Positions 8,114 through 17,131 of a stretch of 64,000 nt of DNA are shown here, in pieces. Source of the stretch: Colwellia sp. TT2012 (GTDB lineage: Bacteria > Pseudomonadota > Gammaproteobacteria > Enterobacterales > Alteromonadaceae); contig NZ_LJYX01000006.1 of the NCBI RefSeq assembly GCF_001440345.1, positions 868,001-932,000 of the forward strand. Reading direction: 5' to 3'. Under the pieces are notes generated by a model. It saw only the letters and a list, made by a program, of their open reading frames with translations. It was not told where the DNA came from and did no database searches. The translations under genes and the position numbers were made by a program. How positions within the stretch are numbered: position 1 is the stretch's first letter; each line of letters opens with the position of its first letter.

Positions 8114-9493
8114 TTAAAACCAGCGATCTTTGACTTTACCGTACTGAAAGTAACCCCATTGACCAACACGTCTGAATGGCGCGAAGGGAAATGTTGTTAA
8201 CGGGGTTTGGTAAATGGGTAAATTGGGTACTGTCACCCCCGCAACTTTTTGCGCCAAACGTTTACCTGCTTGTACAGAGAAAGATACGCCACTGCCACAA
8301 TACCCCATGGCATAAAAAACATTACGCTGTTCATTTTGATAAACATGCGGCATGTCATCTAACGACATACACAACCATCCTGACCAGGCATAATCGTAAC
8401 GCAAGGAGTCGAGAGCGGGAAAACTTGTTTTCAATACCGCAAGTAAGCGTTTGGCGTAGTAGGGGTCGGTAGCATTTTTACCGGTTATTGCCCCACGACC
8501 GCCAAATAAAATACGGTTATCAGGTAACTTGCGATAGTAATATTTCAATGCGCGTGTATCCATGATGACATTGCTGGTTAAAAAATTACAGGCGGCTAAT
8601 TGTGCTGTTGTTAAGGGCTGAGTAACAATTATTTGTGATAAAACGGGTAATGTTTTGCTCTTGATCAAGGGGTGAAAATTCTTGGCTGAATAACCATTCG
8701 TGGCAATAACCACTTTTTTAGCTTTGACAATGCCGTTTGGCGTGTGCAATATTTGCAGGGTTTGGCTTTGTTGACCCGCTTTATGCGACGTTTGCTGCTG
8801 CCAATTTTCCACTGGACTGTCACAATAAATGCTGACACCAGCCTCTCTGGCAAGCTTTTGATAACCCCAAGCAAGTTTTAGTGGATTAAGCCCAAAACCA
8901 TCTTGATAACGTATTGCACCATAAGCATTATGATCTGCCATATAATCCTGGTGTAACTGCTCACGTGTTAATACTTGGATATCATAGCCAAACATCTTTT
9001 TTTGCAAAGCTGCCGTCTCGATTAAACCTTTTAGCATACTTGGCTTGTGGGCTACGCGAATATAGCCACTGTCTTGTGGATCACAATCAATGCCCTCGCT
9101 AATTAAACTTTTGACGGTATCAACACCCGCACACATTTCTTGATAAATGCCACGCATAACCTCTTCCCCCCATTGCGATTGCATGCGGGCGTAGGATTTT
9201 CGGCCAGAGGACTTTAAAATAAAGCCAGCATTACGGCCACTGGCCCCCCAAGCTGTTCGGTTTGCTTCTAATACCGTGGCTTTGATACCGTGCTCACGTG
9301 CTAAGTGCAGCGCCGTTGATAAGCCGGTATAACCGGCACCGATAATGGCAACATCTACATTGATATCTTTATTTAACTGACCATCATCGGCTGGCGCATT
9401 TCCTAAGGTATTAGCCGCTGTGACGTCAGCCCAATAACTATTAGGGTAGGGCGCATTAGCACCAATGGATTCATCAAGAAGAGGATCGTACAT
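8114..9493 (-). CDS. FAD-dependent oxidoreductase (DAO family, gamma-glutamylputrescine oxidase-like)
   Basis: The 459-aa protein has the dinucleotide-binding start VDVAIIGAGYTGLSTALHLA at about residues 47-66, followed by the ASGRNAGFI motif typical of PuuB-like amine oxidases. The C-terminal part has the second FAD contact, FYAMGYCGSGVS. Such enzymes oxidise secondary amines or amino acids to aldehyde or keto acid plus ammonia and hydrogen peroxide. No other polyamine gene is nearby, so the substrate is unknown. It lies 272 bp upstream of the M24 peptidase on the same strand, and co-use is inferred from proximity only. Confidence 0.8.
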   Translation of the reverse strand: MYDPLLDESIGANAPYPNSYWADVTAANTLGNAPADDGQLNKDINVDVAIIGAGYTGLSTALHLAREHGIKATVLEANRTAWGASGRNAGFILKSSGRKSYARMQSQWGEEVMRGIYQEMCAGVDTVKSLISEGIDCDPQDSGYIRVAHKPSMLKGLIETAALQKKMFGYDIQVLTREQLHQDYMADHNAYGAIRYQDGFGLNPLKLAWGYQKLAREAGVSIYCDSPVENWQQQTSHKAGQQSQTLQILHTPNGIVKAKKVVIATNGYSAKNFHPLIKSKTLPVLSQIIVTQPLTTAQLAACNFLTSNVIMDTRALKYYYRKLPDNRILFGGRGAITGKNATDPYYAKRLLAVLKTSFPALDSLRYDYAWSGWLCMSLDDMPHVYQNEQRNVFYAMGYCGSGVSFSVQAGKRLAQKVAGVTVPNLPIYQTPLTTFPFAPFRRVGQWGYFQYGKVKDRWF

Positions 9494-9675
9494 GTTTTAT
9501 CCTAAGTAGACTTTTAAGCGAGAGGATTTTAAACAACTCATTCGCTAAAATCAGTATAAAGTTGTTAAAGTTTATTCTTTTACCGTGATTTTACTGTAAT
9601 TGTCGCCAGTGTTTTGTGAATATAGTGAGCTAACATTCAACACTAATTTTAATACAAAGGAGTGAAAGTCATACC

Positions 9676-10239
9676 ATGGGACAACAATTTTCAGAATTAA
9701 ATGCCAAGCATATTGAGTTTATTGCCAAACAAAAGCTTTATTTTGTCAGTACAGCCGCAGATACGGGCACAGTAAACGTGTCCCCTAAAGGCGGGGATAG
9801 TTTGCGCGTGATAAATGCCTCGACTATTGCCTGGTTAAATCATACCGGTAGTGGCAATGAATCAGCGGCGCATGTATTAATAAACCCACGAATGACGATA
9901 ATGTTTTGTGCGTTTGAAGGTGCGCCTCTTATACTGCGAGCTTATGGCAAGGCCACTGTATTACATCAAGGTGATAGGCAGTGGGCGGAATATATAGCGC
10001 TATTTCCACAAAGCGTGGCCTCCAGACAAATATTCTTATTGGCTATTGACAAAGTTCAGTCATCTTGCGGTATGTCAGTTCCTTATTTTTCCTATGAAGC
10101 CGATCGTAACGCTCTTGCCTTGTGGTCAGATAAGCAAGGTAAAGCCGGTATTGAGCAGTACTGGCAAAAGAAAAATCAGCACAGCATTGATGGTTTTGCC
10201 AAGGATATAGTGAAAAAGTCAGCTCTGTTAGTAGAATAA
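9676..10239 (+). CDS. Pyridoxamine 5'-phosphate oxidase-like flavin-binding protein
   Basis: The 187-aa protein starts after AAAGGAG. The segment LYFVSTAADTGTVNVSPKGG is characteristic of the PNPOx-like split-barrel family that binds FMN or F420, and the INPRMTIMFCAFEGAP segment forms the barrel interface. Members of this branch are short, usually dimeric and mostly uncharacterised; many reduce or sequester small molecules. It is divergent from the FAD oxidoreductase gene and convergent with the lpxR-like gene, with one base between the stop codons. No pathway can be inferred. Confidence 0.75.
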   Translation: MGQQFSELNAKHIEFIAKQKLYFVSTAADTGTVNVSPKGGDSLRVINASTIAWLNHTGSGNESAAHVLINPRMTIMFCAFEGAPLILRAYGKATVLHQGDRQWAEYIALFPQSVASRQIFLLAIDKVQSSCGMSVPYFSYEADRNALALWSDKQGKAGIEQYWQKKNQHSIDGFAKDIVKKSALLVE

Positions 10240-10240
10240 A

Positions 10241-11275
10241 TTACAGGCTAGCACTTAGCGTGAGTGAGCCGTAAGTATGCCAAGGTTTAATATCACTGTG
10301 ATAAGCGCGGGTATAGCCATTCAGGCTCCAAGTGAGGGCAAAATTTTCTTGTGTCCAAGTGAAGCCTAAACTCGCCTTTGCTTGGGGATTTTTAAGTTCA
10401 ACCGATGACTCATAGGGTAAGCTACCTTCAATAGACAAGTCATTAAACCGGTAGCCAAGGCCAAGTCGCGCAAAGGTGGTCAAATTACTGCCATCAAGGG
10501 CTTGCGTTATATTGCCTATATGGCCGAAGTGGTTACTGAGACGACCGAAAGTGTTTGCTAGCATTGTTCCCCAGCGAAATAAAAAACCGAGAGACGCTTG
10601 GGTATTTAGATTCCCTAACGAGATATGACTAAAACCACTGACTTCCCATTGCCAGTCGGTAAAATAAGTGCCTTGATATTTTTGCTTTCTATACCAGAGT
10701 GAGTCTACTTCATAAGCAAACTGAGCTGTGACTTGTTCTTCTACCTGATACTGCCAACCTTGAGGTATGGTTGAGCCGGTTATCTGATGTACTTTTTTTT
10801 GTATTTTTTCAGCCCTTGCTTTAGGGCCAATAACGCCCACAGCTAACCAGTTTTTTTGTGCAAAACTCGGGCTGTAATTTGCGGTGTGACTTTCTAACTC
10901 GACTAAACCAACATAAGGTCTATCATTGCTTTGAGAGTTCATTATGCCAATATCATTTGGTGTCCACATGCGCTGGGATACTTTTACTCCCCAGGCCGTT
11001 TGATTTTTATTTACCGGTAAACGCATACCATGTTGCCATTGAAGCCATATTGGCATGCTTGAGCTGAGGTGTTGGTGATATTGTCGCAGTGCTTTACTTT
11101 CCCAAGCTAAAGAAAAGCCATTGGTATAATTACCATCACTGGCAAATAGACCATCGTTTTCGAACTGAACACTTAATTGGCCAGCTTGTGCGGTAATGAG
11201 AACTACTGATAAAATCGTTAATAAAAAATAGACTGGGCAATAATTTTTTTTGCTGCTTGTGAGCGCTTTAATCAT
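10241..11275 (-). CDS. LpxR-like outer-membrane lipid A deacylase (DUF2219)
   Basis: The 344-aa product has a hydrophobic leader (YFLLTILSVVLITAQA) and then SVQFENDGLFASDGNYTNG, the signature of LpxR-family proteins with the N-D pair and the D.NYTNG turn. A later His in LESHTANYSPS is at the position expected for the catalytic His. LpxR removes the 3'-acyloxyacyl chain of lipid A at the outer membrane in a calcium-dependent way. The remainder alternates hydrophobic and polar residues as expected for a 12-strand barrel. Activity here is assigned by family only, and many DUF2219 members are untested. Confidence 0.75.
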   Translation of the reverse strand: MIKALTSSKKNYCPVYFLLTILSVVLITAQAGQLSVQFENDGLFASDGNYTNGFSLAWESKALRQYHQHLSSSMPIWLQWQHGMRLPVNKNQTAWGVKVSQRMWTPNDIGIMNSQSNDRPYVGLVELESHTANYSPSFAQKNWLAVGVIGPKARAEKIQKKVHQITGSTIPQGWQYQVEEQVTAQFAYEVDSLWYRKQKYQGTYFTDWQWEVSGFSHISLGNLNTQASLGFLFRWGTMLANTFGRLSNHFGHIGNITQALDGSNLTTFARLGLGYRFNDLSIEGSLPYESSVELKNPQAKASLGFTWTQENFALTWSLNGYTRAYHSDIKPWHTYGSLTLSASL

Positions 11276-11606
11276 AGCAAACTCCTATTCTTTCAACACT
11301 ACTGAGTATAGTGCGATAAAATCAATTTGCTGAAAATAACTCAATTGAGGTGAGTGTTTTCCGGCAACTAAAGCGGGGCTTTCTTAATAAAAGTAACGAC
11401 AGCTAAGCAAACAGAGCCGACATTTACCTCCAATGGCTCATTATTATCAGGCTATATTTGCATGTTTTTATTACCAGTAGGCACTGAGATGTACAAAAAA
11501 ATGTACTAAATATAATCGTTCTACTTTATTAAATAATGGATAAAACTTATTAATGAAAGGTCTTGTGTAATAATACAGGAGTGGTAACAATTTTTTGGAG
11601 GCTATT
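11276..11606. other. Intergenic region, no supported gene
   Basis: 331 bp between divergently oriented genes. It must hold the promoters of the lpxR-like gene and of the 53-aa gene, but I see no box that I would assign with confidence. Confidence 0.3.
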
Positions 11607-11768
11607 ATGGCCCATGAGGAAAGACGTAATATGTCAAAAAATACTGATGCTAGTATAGATAATGGGAATAATGAACAAAAATCAACGCTAGAACAATTAG
11701 CCGATGCAAACCATGAAATTGAAGACTTAAAGTTACAAATCGCTTGGCTTGAGCGTTCTTACGAGTAG
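11607..11768 (+). CDS. 53-residue SlyX-like coiled-coil protein
   Basis: The ATG follows TTGGAGG with a 6-base gap. The product has a polar N-terminus and a C-terminal heptad-like helix (LEQLADANHEIEDLKLQIAW then LER). This resembles SlyX (about 70 aa), whose function is unknown, but it is shorter and lacks the usual SlyX C-terminus. An efficient terminator follows at 11853-11887, which supports a separate short transcript. I call it a real small protein with uncertain family. Confidence 0.55.
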   Translation: MAHEERRNMSKNTDASIDNGNNEQKSTLEQLADANHEIEDLKLQIAWLERSYE

Positions 11769-11852
11769 ATTTTTCTAGCATTTATTCGTTTTTTTATTGC
11801 TGTTAAATAATAATTAAGTGAATGAGAATAATCACAAAAACTCAATAGATTG

Positions 11853-11887
11853 AAAAGGCAAATATAGGGTATATATTTGCCTTTTTT
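11853..11887 (+). terminator. Rho-independent terminator after the 53-aa gene
   Basis: The arms AAAAGGCAAATATA and TATATTTGCCTTTT pair almost perfectly and are followed by a T-run. Confidence 0.8.
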
Positions 11888-12064
11888 GTTGTCTGTCTGT
11901 GTTTAACTATGAAAATCACCCTGTTGGTTTTCACTTTATCGTATTTCACCTAAAAATATCATTATTCTATCGATAAGTTATTTGCATATCTATGTGTTCA
12001 TGCTATTTTCCCTGCATTGTGTTTAAAGCAAGATTATTTATAATAAATTAGAGGAAGTCATCTT

Positions 12065-12640
12065 ATGCCAAAGGCAAGTGATATAAAGAAAAATGCTGCG
12101 ATAGAGCATAACGGTAAAGTGTTAATTGTTAGGGGTATTACTCGTTCTGTACCGCAAGGTCGAGCAGGCGGCAGTTTATATAGAATGCGTTTATACGACG
12201 TAGTTACGGGTGCTAAGGTAGACGAAACCTTTAAAGCTGACGATATGTTAAGTTTTGCCGATTTAAGTCGCCGCCCAGCAATGTTTTCATATATTGATGG
12301 TGATGAATATGTCTTTATGGATAATGAAGACTACACGCCATATAACTTAAATAAAGAGTCTATCGCCGATGAGGTTCTTTTTATTAATGAAGAAACGCAA
12401 GGGATCTCTGTCATCATAGTTGACGATTCGCCAGTGGCTATTGATCTTCCTAGCAGTGTCGAGTTAGTCATTACAGAAACAGACCCTTCGATAAAAGGCG
12501 CTTCAGCGAGTGCTCGTACTAAGCCAGCTATTCTCTCTACCGGATTAACGGTGCAAGTGCCTGAACATATCTCTACCGGTGATAAAATTAAAGTTAATAC
12601 CGAAGACCGCAAGTTTATGGGACGTGCTGACTCGAAATAA
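12065..12640 (+). CDS. efpL: Elongation factor P-like protein EfpL (YeiP)
   Basis: The 191-aa protein has the three-domain EF-P fold order. The KOW-like N-terminal domain contains the loop [14 protein letters not shown] with Arg33 at its tip, the position of the modified Lys in EF-P. EfpL homologues use an unmodified arginine there. The OB-type C-terminus is [20 protein letters not shown]. EfpL binds ribosomes stalled at proline-rich or related motifs and aids peptide-bond formation. AGAGGA precedes the start, and a terminator follows at 12677-12707, so it is monocistronic. Confidence 0.9.
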   Translation: MPKASDIKKNAAIEHNGKVLIVRGITRSVPQGRAGGSLYRMRLYDVVTGAKVDETFKADDMLSFADLSRRPAMFSYIDGDEYVFMDNEDYTPYNLNKESIADEVLFINEETQGISVIIVDDSPVAIDLPSSVELVITETDPSIKGASASARTKPAILSTGLTVQVPEHISTGDKIKVNTEDRKFMGRADSK

Positions 12641-12676
12641 AGTCTTGTTGCGGTAACTTAGTGCTTAGTAGCCAAT

Positions 12677-12707
12677 AAAAAATGTCCAAATCTTTGGGCA
12701 TTTTTTT
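12677..12707 (+). terminator. Rho-independent terminator after efpL
   Basis: AAAAAATGTCCAAA pairs with TTTGGGCATTTTTTT (one G-T pair) and ends in seven T. Confidence 0.85.
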
Positions 12708-12781
12708 ATGCGGCTGGCCGGCGTTACTAAATATCAGGTCAACAGTTATTAACATTGCTGTTTGAACAATAAGGTTAAATT

Positions 12782-13690
12782 ATGAGTGATTCAGTTTATT
12801 CTATTGGTACGCAAGGCGAGCCATGGGTGGATAAAGACAAGGCGTTATGGCTTGCTAAGCAAAATATTAAACGCTCTTACCAAGATGAAGTGCTAGCAAA
12901 GCTTGAATTATTAAGTTCTTCATTTGATATGATCCAATATGGCAGCTTGTCTATTGATGAAAGCCGTTATCCTTTATATGTCATGCAAAGTCAACATTGG
13001 CAAACGCATAATAAAACCGTGCTAGTGACGGGCGGTGTACACGGTTATGAGACCAGTGGCGTGCAAGGGGCAATTCGTTTTCTTGAAACTTGTGCTAAGG
13101 GCTTTAGCGAACAGTTTAATATTATTGTCGCGCCTTGTGTTAGCCCGTGGGGTTATGAAACCATTAATCGTTGGAATAATAAAGCGATAGACCCAAACCG
13201 TTCATTTTATGCTAATAGTCCGGCGCAAGAATCGGCGGCACTGATGGCTTTTATTGTGGAACTGGATATTGATATTGCTATGCATATTGATTTACATGAA
13301 ACCACTGATAGCGACAATAGCGAGTTTAGACCGGCACTGGCCGCCCGAGATGCTAAACAGCATGATAACTGGAATATTCCCGATGGTTTCTATTTAGTCG
13401 GGGATGCAACCAAGCCTGCCGCTGATTTCCAACGGGCGATTAACCAAGCTGTAGCAAAGGTTACTCACATTGCCCCCGCTGATAGCAAGGGTAAATTGAT
13501 AGGTGTTGAACTTGAGCAAGTTGGTGTTATAAATTATGCTGCAAGAGCGTTAGGCTTATGTATGGGCTTAACAAACGCGCCCTATGTCACTACCACAGAG
13601 GTTTACCCTGATAGCGCTCGGGTTGATGATGAAAATTGTATTCAAGCACAAGTTGCAGCGATATCGGCAGCAATAACCTTTATCCAATAG
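12782..13690 (+). CDS. M14-family metallocarboxypeptidase
   Basis: The 302-aa protein carries the M14 zinc site: His and Glu in TGGVHGYETSGVQG (HxxE) and the third ligand His in HIDLHETTD. RWNNKAIDPNRSF corresponds to the substrate-carboxylate-binding NPDG/R region. There is no signal peptide, so it is cytoplasmic. This places it with the short M14 or aspartoacylase-like proteins rather than secreted digestive carboxypeptidases. The exact substrate is not predictable. A perfect bidirectional hairpin separates it from flgT. Confidence 0.8.
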   Translation: MSDSVYSIGTQGEPWVDKDKALWLAKQNIKRSYQDEVLAKLELLSSSFDMIQYGSLSIDESRYPLYVMQSQHWQTHNKTVLVTGGVHGYETSGVQGAIRFLETCAKGFSEQFNIIVAPCVSPWGYETINRWNNKAIDPNRSFYANSPAQESAALMAFIVELDIDIAMHIDLHETTDSDNSEFRPALAARDAKQHDNWNIPDGFYLVGDATKPAADFQRAINQAVAKVTHIAPADSKGKLIGVELEQVGVINYAARALGLCMGLTNAPYVTTTEVYPDSARVDDENCIQAQVAAISAAITFIQ

Positions 13691-13723
13691 TTATCTAATA
13701 TTTACTTCAGACTTAACGAATAT

Positions 13724-13761
13724 AAAAACGCCTACTAAATTGATTCTTAGTAGGCGTTTTA
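13724..13761. terminator. Bidirectional terminator between the M14 gene and flgT
   Basis: AAAACGCCTACTAA and TTAGTAGGCGTTTT are perfect complements, with A-rich and T-rich outer ends. The hairpin serves the two convergent genes. Confidence 0.9.
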
Positions 13762-13799
13762 CTTCATAAGTAGGCCTCGCGGTTAGGCTTTATACGTTA

Positions 13800-14987
13800 T
13801 TAATTCTCATAACGTACCGCTAAATCATCGACTTGAATATTACCAAATAACCGGCCATCAGGTGTCGCTGCCGTAGCCGTTTGCCTGGTTAGTTTGGTTA
13901 CCTTTACTTTATAGGGGCTTAAGTTAAATCCAGCATAGGACTTGCCAGAGTTGTTGGTAAAATGAGTCAGGTGTAATAAGCTAAATTCATCACCTATTTT
14001 TAACCCATGATCCCTGCCTAAGTTAATGGTGACTTGGTTACCGTTCACTTGAATGATTTTGCCTCGGCTAGGCTCACACATAATATTTTCATCAATATCT
14101 TGAATAACGCTGTCGATAATATTATTAACCATTAGGCCATATTCACTGTGCCAAAATGCCTGACCATTGACATCCACTTTCATGCGCTTACTAAATGTCC
14201 ATGGCGCAGAATTTTGATAAGAATCTTGCCAAACTAATTCACCATTTAGGCCGTTATATAAATAGAAGCTAATGGCAAAATTTCTAGGGTAAATACCTTG
14301 TTGCCAAAATAACCAGCTATTAGTGGCTTGTTGATCAAAAGAAGTATTGGTGATTTCACTAAACATAATATATTGGCTATCGGTACTTTCACTTAACGAT
14401 TGCGTTAATTGCGCTATTTTATCACTGGCTAAGCTGTTATTAAGGCGAGAAAATTCCGTTTTATTATTTAGTATGCTACTGGTTTTAGTATAAGCACTTT
14501 GTTGATTTAGTTGTTCAGCCAATTTACGCATAACCGCTTTATCAATGAGGTAAATCTTACCAATATTAGCTTGCTCTCTATGTAATAAATGGCTGCGGGT
14601 AATGAGCAAAGATTTTTTAAAGTTTACCGCAAAGCATTTTTTATCTTGAGGAAATATATCTACGCGAATTGTGACAGTGATAAGGTTGTCGCTGTGTATT
14701 TCATCAATTAGTTCAATGGAGTTGACACTACCACTTGCCCTGATGCTGATTTTATCTTGTGTCAGTAAGCCATTGACCACTTGTTGCACACTCGACACAC
14801 TGGCCCCAGAGACAAGCAGCGCTTTCTTAAGTGCATTTTCCATCGCTTTAGTGCGAGCAAACTCGATACTTATATCATTGGTGCGAGCATGTCCCTGTGT
14901 CTCATACCACTGACTGCTAACAGAAAAACTGTACAACAAGCTGAGGAATGTTAATTGTTTGATGAGTTTGTGCATAGTTTTTTTCAT
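13800..14987 (-). CDS. flgT: Flagellar H-ring assembly protein FlgT
   Basis: The 395-aa protein has an N-terminal signal sequence (LIKQLTFLSLLYSFSVSSQ). The FlgT N-terminal domain follows (WYETQGHARTNDISIEFART, then AMENALKKALL), with a middle domain and a C-terminal SH3-like domain (IIQVNGNQVTINLGRDHGLK). In Vibrio, FlgT forms the periplasmic H ring around the LP ring and recruits the sodium-type stator proteins. The gene is divergent from the decayed flgO and flgP, the conserved layout of this locus. AGGAAG is very close to ATG 14987; ATG 14975 is an alternative start. Confidence 0.85.
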   Translation of the reverse strand: MKKTMHKLIKQLTFLSLLYSFSVSSQWYETQGHARTNDISIEFARTKAMENALKKALLVSGASVSSVQQVVNGLLTQDKISIRASGSVNSIELIDEIHSDNLITVTIRVDIFPQDKKCFAVNFKKSLLITRSHLLHREQANIGKIYLIDKAVMRKLAEQLNQQSAYTKTSSILNNKTEFSRLNNSLASDKIAQLTQSLSESTDSQYIMFSEITNTSFDQQATNSWLFWQQGIYPRNFAISFYLYNGLNGELVWQDSYQNSAPWTFSKRMKVDVNGQAFWHSEYGLMVNNIIDSVIQDIDENIMCEPSRGKIIQVNGNQVTINLGRDHGLKIGDEFSLLHLTHFTNNSGKSYAGFNLSPYKVKVTKLTRQTATAATPDGRLFGNIQVDDLAVRYEN

Positions 14988-15202
14988 CTTCCTATTTAGC
15001 TTTAACCTTATTGACTTATACTTTCGGGCAAGCGTTTTTTTATCGACTAATATCGATTATGCATATTTCATGCCTTTCATATATTCGTTAATTTATCTGG
15101 CACTTAATTATTGGCTTAGAATGTGCATTATTTATAAGTATGAAAATGAATACAATTGGGCTAAGTGTGATAATTGTTGGGCTTAGGCTTGAGAGGTACA
15201 CC

Positions 15203-15604
15203 ATGAGATATTGGCTTGGCAATTAGCTAGCGCAAAGCTTTATTCACGAACTGAAACGCCACGGTATCGTGGTGATCGACTTTAACTCTACTGGCCATAT
15301 TCGTGTGACAATAAAAGGTGATTATGTCTTTAGTCGAGGCGGGTAAGAATTACCTGAACGTCAGATAATTGACTATGGGGTTTATGGCACCATGATTGAG
15401 CAAGCAAATGGTCTTTTAGTTCGTGCTCGTATGATTGGCATTCAATCTAAAGTGGTGGTTGCTACGGCGCAATTCTTTATTTCTGTTTGGGTGTTAGGTG
15501 ATGATATGAGTCATAGTGAGAATGTGAAAATGAGAGATGGCATGACTATTTGAGGTCATGCTATGTTGTCTAACGATGAACTTACGGTAATTATACAAAA
15601 TTAA
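15203..15604 (+). pseudogene. flgO: Decayed flgO (outer-membrane flagellar H-ring protein)
   Basis: One frame from ATG 15203 to TAA 15602 reads as the C-terminal two thirds of FlgO. It has WLGN-stop-LAQSFIHELKRHGIVVIDF, then RVTIKGDYVFSRGG-stop-ELPERQ, then VRARMIGIQSKVVVATAQ, then MRDGMTI-stop-GHAMLSNDEL. The three internal stops are TAG 15224, TAA 15344 and TGA 15551. Family patterns suggest Gln, Gln and Arg at these sites, each one C-to-T change away. No frameshift is needed to connect the pieces. The lipoprotein signal and N-terminal third are missing or unrecognisable. FlgO normally forms an outer-membrane ring with FlgP, and its gene directly precedes flgP as here. Confidence 0.8.
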
Positions 15605-15707
15605 CAACTATTTCAGTAGCTTAATTCGCTATCTGAATTTAATGTCTTAATTGAGTAGGATAATGAATAATGCAATTTTATCAGCGACTAACGCTAAAGG
15701 AGTATAT

Positions 15708-16175
15708 ATGAGTAAATCATTAATTCGTGTCATTTTTATGACCAGTGTACTTTGCTTTACTAGTGCTTGCTCCCTTGTTTACGACAAACATGTACAGTGG
15801 CAAACCGTAAAACCAGATAACTTTCCTGTGCTTTATGCGACAGGTTTTGCACCGATAAGCCTGCAAAAATCAACACATAAAACTCAGCGGATGTTAATGG
15901 CCATTAAGGCGTCAAAAATTGCCGCTTATGCAGAGTTAGCGGAGCAAGTTTATGGTCAGCAAGTTACCGGTAAGGTAACCATGGCTGACTTATTAATTGA
16001 AGATCAGCAGTTAATGGCTTCGGTACAAGGTATTATACGCGGTGCTAAAGTAGTGAAAAGTTATCCTGTTGGTGACGTTTATACCACGGAGTTACTGCTA
16101 GATTTTGAAGATGTATATAATATTTATCAAGTAAATCAAAATAGAAAAGAAATTAAAGCGGTAACTCACTTTTAA
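15708..16175 (+). CDS. flgP: Flagellar outer-membrane lipoprotein FlgP (LPP20 family)
   Basis: I start the gene at ATG 15708, after AAAGGAGTATAT, giving 155 aa; an upstream GTG at 15651 would add 19 residues before the signal sequence. The signal peptide ends in a lipobox (FTSACS). The LPP20 domain follows, recognised from MLMAIKASKIAAYAELAEQV and VQGIIRGAKVVKSYPVGD. FlgP builds the basal disk or H ring at the outer membrane in Vibrio and Campylobacter. It is intact while its partner flgO is not. A strong hairpin follows its stop codon. Confidence 0.85.
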   Translation: MSKSLIRVIFMTSVLCFTSACSLVYDKHVQWQTVKPDNFPVLYATGFAPISLQKSTHKTQRMLMAIKASKIAAYAELAEQVYGQQVTGKVTMADLLIEDQQLMASVQGIIRGAKVVKSYPVGDVYTTELLLDFEDVYNIYQVNQNRKEIKAVTHF

Positions 16176-16230
16176 TTCCTGTGGTCTATTAAGGACAAGT
16201 ACTTAATATCATATATTGGCAGACCATTTT

Positions 16231-16265
16231 AAAAGGCGTTAATCATAATGATTAACGCCTTTTTG
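16231..16265. terminator. Bidirectional terminator between flgP and flgN
   Basis: AAAAGGCGTTAATCA and TGATTAACGCCTTTT form a perfect 15-bp stem with a short loop, between convergent flgP and flgN. Confidence 0.9.
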
Positions 16266-16279
16266 TTGCTGGAATAAGC

Positions 16280-16726
16280 TTAGGCTTTTAGCCCGATACT
16301 TGACAGTCCAGCACTTTTTTTACCCTTACTGTTATAAGTAATGGCGTTTTTATTATGGCTTTCTAATAGGCTTGTTTTCATGCGCTCGACAGCAAGTTGT
16401 GACTGTTGGATGATTTGGCCATTGACCAGATTTTTCTGTTGGCAACTCTTTAATAATTCGGTGATTTCTGCGAGTTGTTGCGTTAATTTCCCTGCGGCTT
16501 TATCTTGAGCGAAGCCTTGATGTTGAGATATTTTTTGGTCTAGTTGCTGAATGGCTATTAACTGGGTATTTTTTTCTTGGCTGATAGCAAGCAGCGCTTG
16601 TGGATCGTGTTGCTGTAATATTTGTTTTTCATTCGCAATTATCTGACCCAGAGCGGTTAACTGTTGATGTTGTTGTATTAACAATTCATTTGACGTTAAT
16701 TCTTTGGGATTTGACCCTGATAACAT
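16280..16726 (-). CDS. flgN: Flagellar export chaperone FlgN
   Basis: The 148-aa, Gln/Leu-rich, all-helical protein follows flgM by 48 bp on the same strand and fits the FlgN family in length. Helices such as IQQHQQLTALGQIIANEKQI and a C-terminal LVNGQIIQQSQLAVERMKTS are typical. FlgN binds the hook-filament junction proteins FlgK and FlgL, both encoded downstream on the plus strand, and brings them to the export gate. AAAGGC lies 6 bases before the ATG. The sequence is poorly conserved in this family, so position adds much to the call. Confidence 0.8.
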   Translation of the reverse strand: MLSGSNPKELTSNELLIQQHQQLTALGQIIANEKQILQQHDPQALLAISQEKNTQLIAIQQLDQKISQHQGFAQDKAAGKLTQQLAEITELLKSCQQKNLVNGQIIQQSQLAVERMKTSLLESHNKNAITYNSKGKKSAGLSSIGLKA

Positions 16727-16774
16727 AAGCTTGCCTTTGATTTTTTACTAAACGATATACCTTACAGTCTATCG

Positions 16775-17080
16775 TTAAATAAGATTAAATTCAAAGTTAG
16801 CAATATTGGCTGCTAATTTTTCTGGATTGATTTTATAATCACCAGCACTGATAGCTTTTTTTAATTCATCAATTTTCTTTTGATTTATTACCGGTGCATC
16901 CGCTGCTTGTTTTTGTAATTCATTAAGCTGTTTTGCTTGCGGAGTAATTGACACTGAATCTTGTCCGGCACTTTTTACTTGTGCACTATTCGAGGCCGTT
17001 TGAACCGATTGCTGCTTTACCTGCTGCTGAGTCTGTTTAACTTGATTGTTTGCATTCAAGCTATTGATATTTATAACCAT
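16775..17080 (-). CDS. flgM: Anti-sigma-28 factor FlgM
   Basis: The 101-aa protein has a disordered Gln-rich N-terminus and the FlgM signature: DSVSITPQAKQL followed by KIDELKKAISAGDYKINPEK and a final hydrophobic helix. FlgM holds sigma-28 (FliA) inactive until it is secreted through a finished hook. The gene sits between flgA and flgN. It has its own sigma-28 promoter at 17132-17158, giving the usual autoregulation. fliA itself lies outside the window. Confidence 0.9.
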   Translation of the reverse strand: MVININSLNANNQVKQTQQQVKQQSVQTASNSAQVKSAGQDSVSITPQAKQLNELQKQAADAPVINQKKIDELKKAISAGDYKINPEKLAANIANFEFNLI

Positions 17081-17131
17081 AATTTCATCCTATAACAATG
17101 AAATGATATTTTAAATGAGTCTGTTATCTTG

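Noticed and set aside
15098-15118. TGGCAC motif as a sigma-54 promoter for flgO/flgP
   Set aside because: The GC pair that should form the -12 element is displaced by about three bases, so spacing is wrong.
14959-15186. 75-codon plus-strand frame over the flgT start
   Set aside because: It overlaps the flgT signal peptide region on the other strand and shows no family resemblance. It is AT-driven.
15224-15553. Stop-codon recoding in flgO instead of a pseudogene
   Set aside because: Three different stop codons within one gene, no SECIS-like or readthrough context seen, and the N-terminus is also missing. Decay is simpler.
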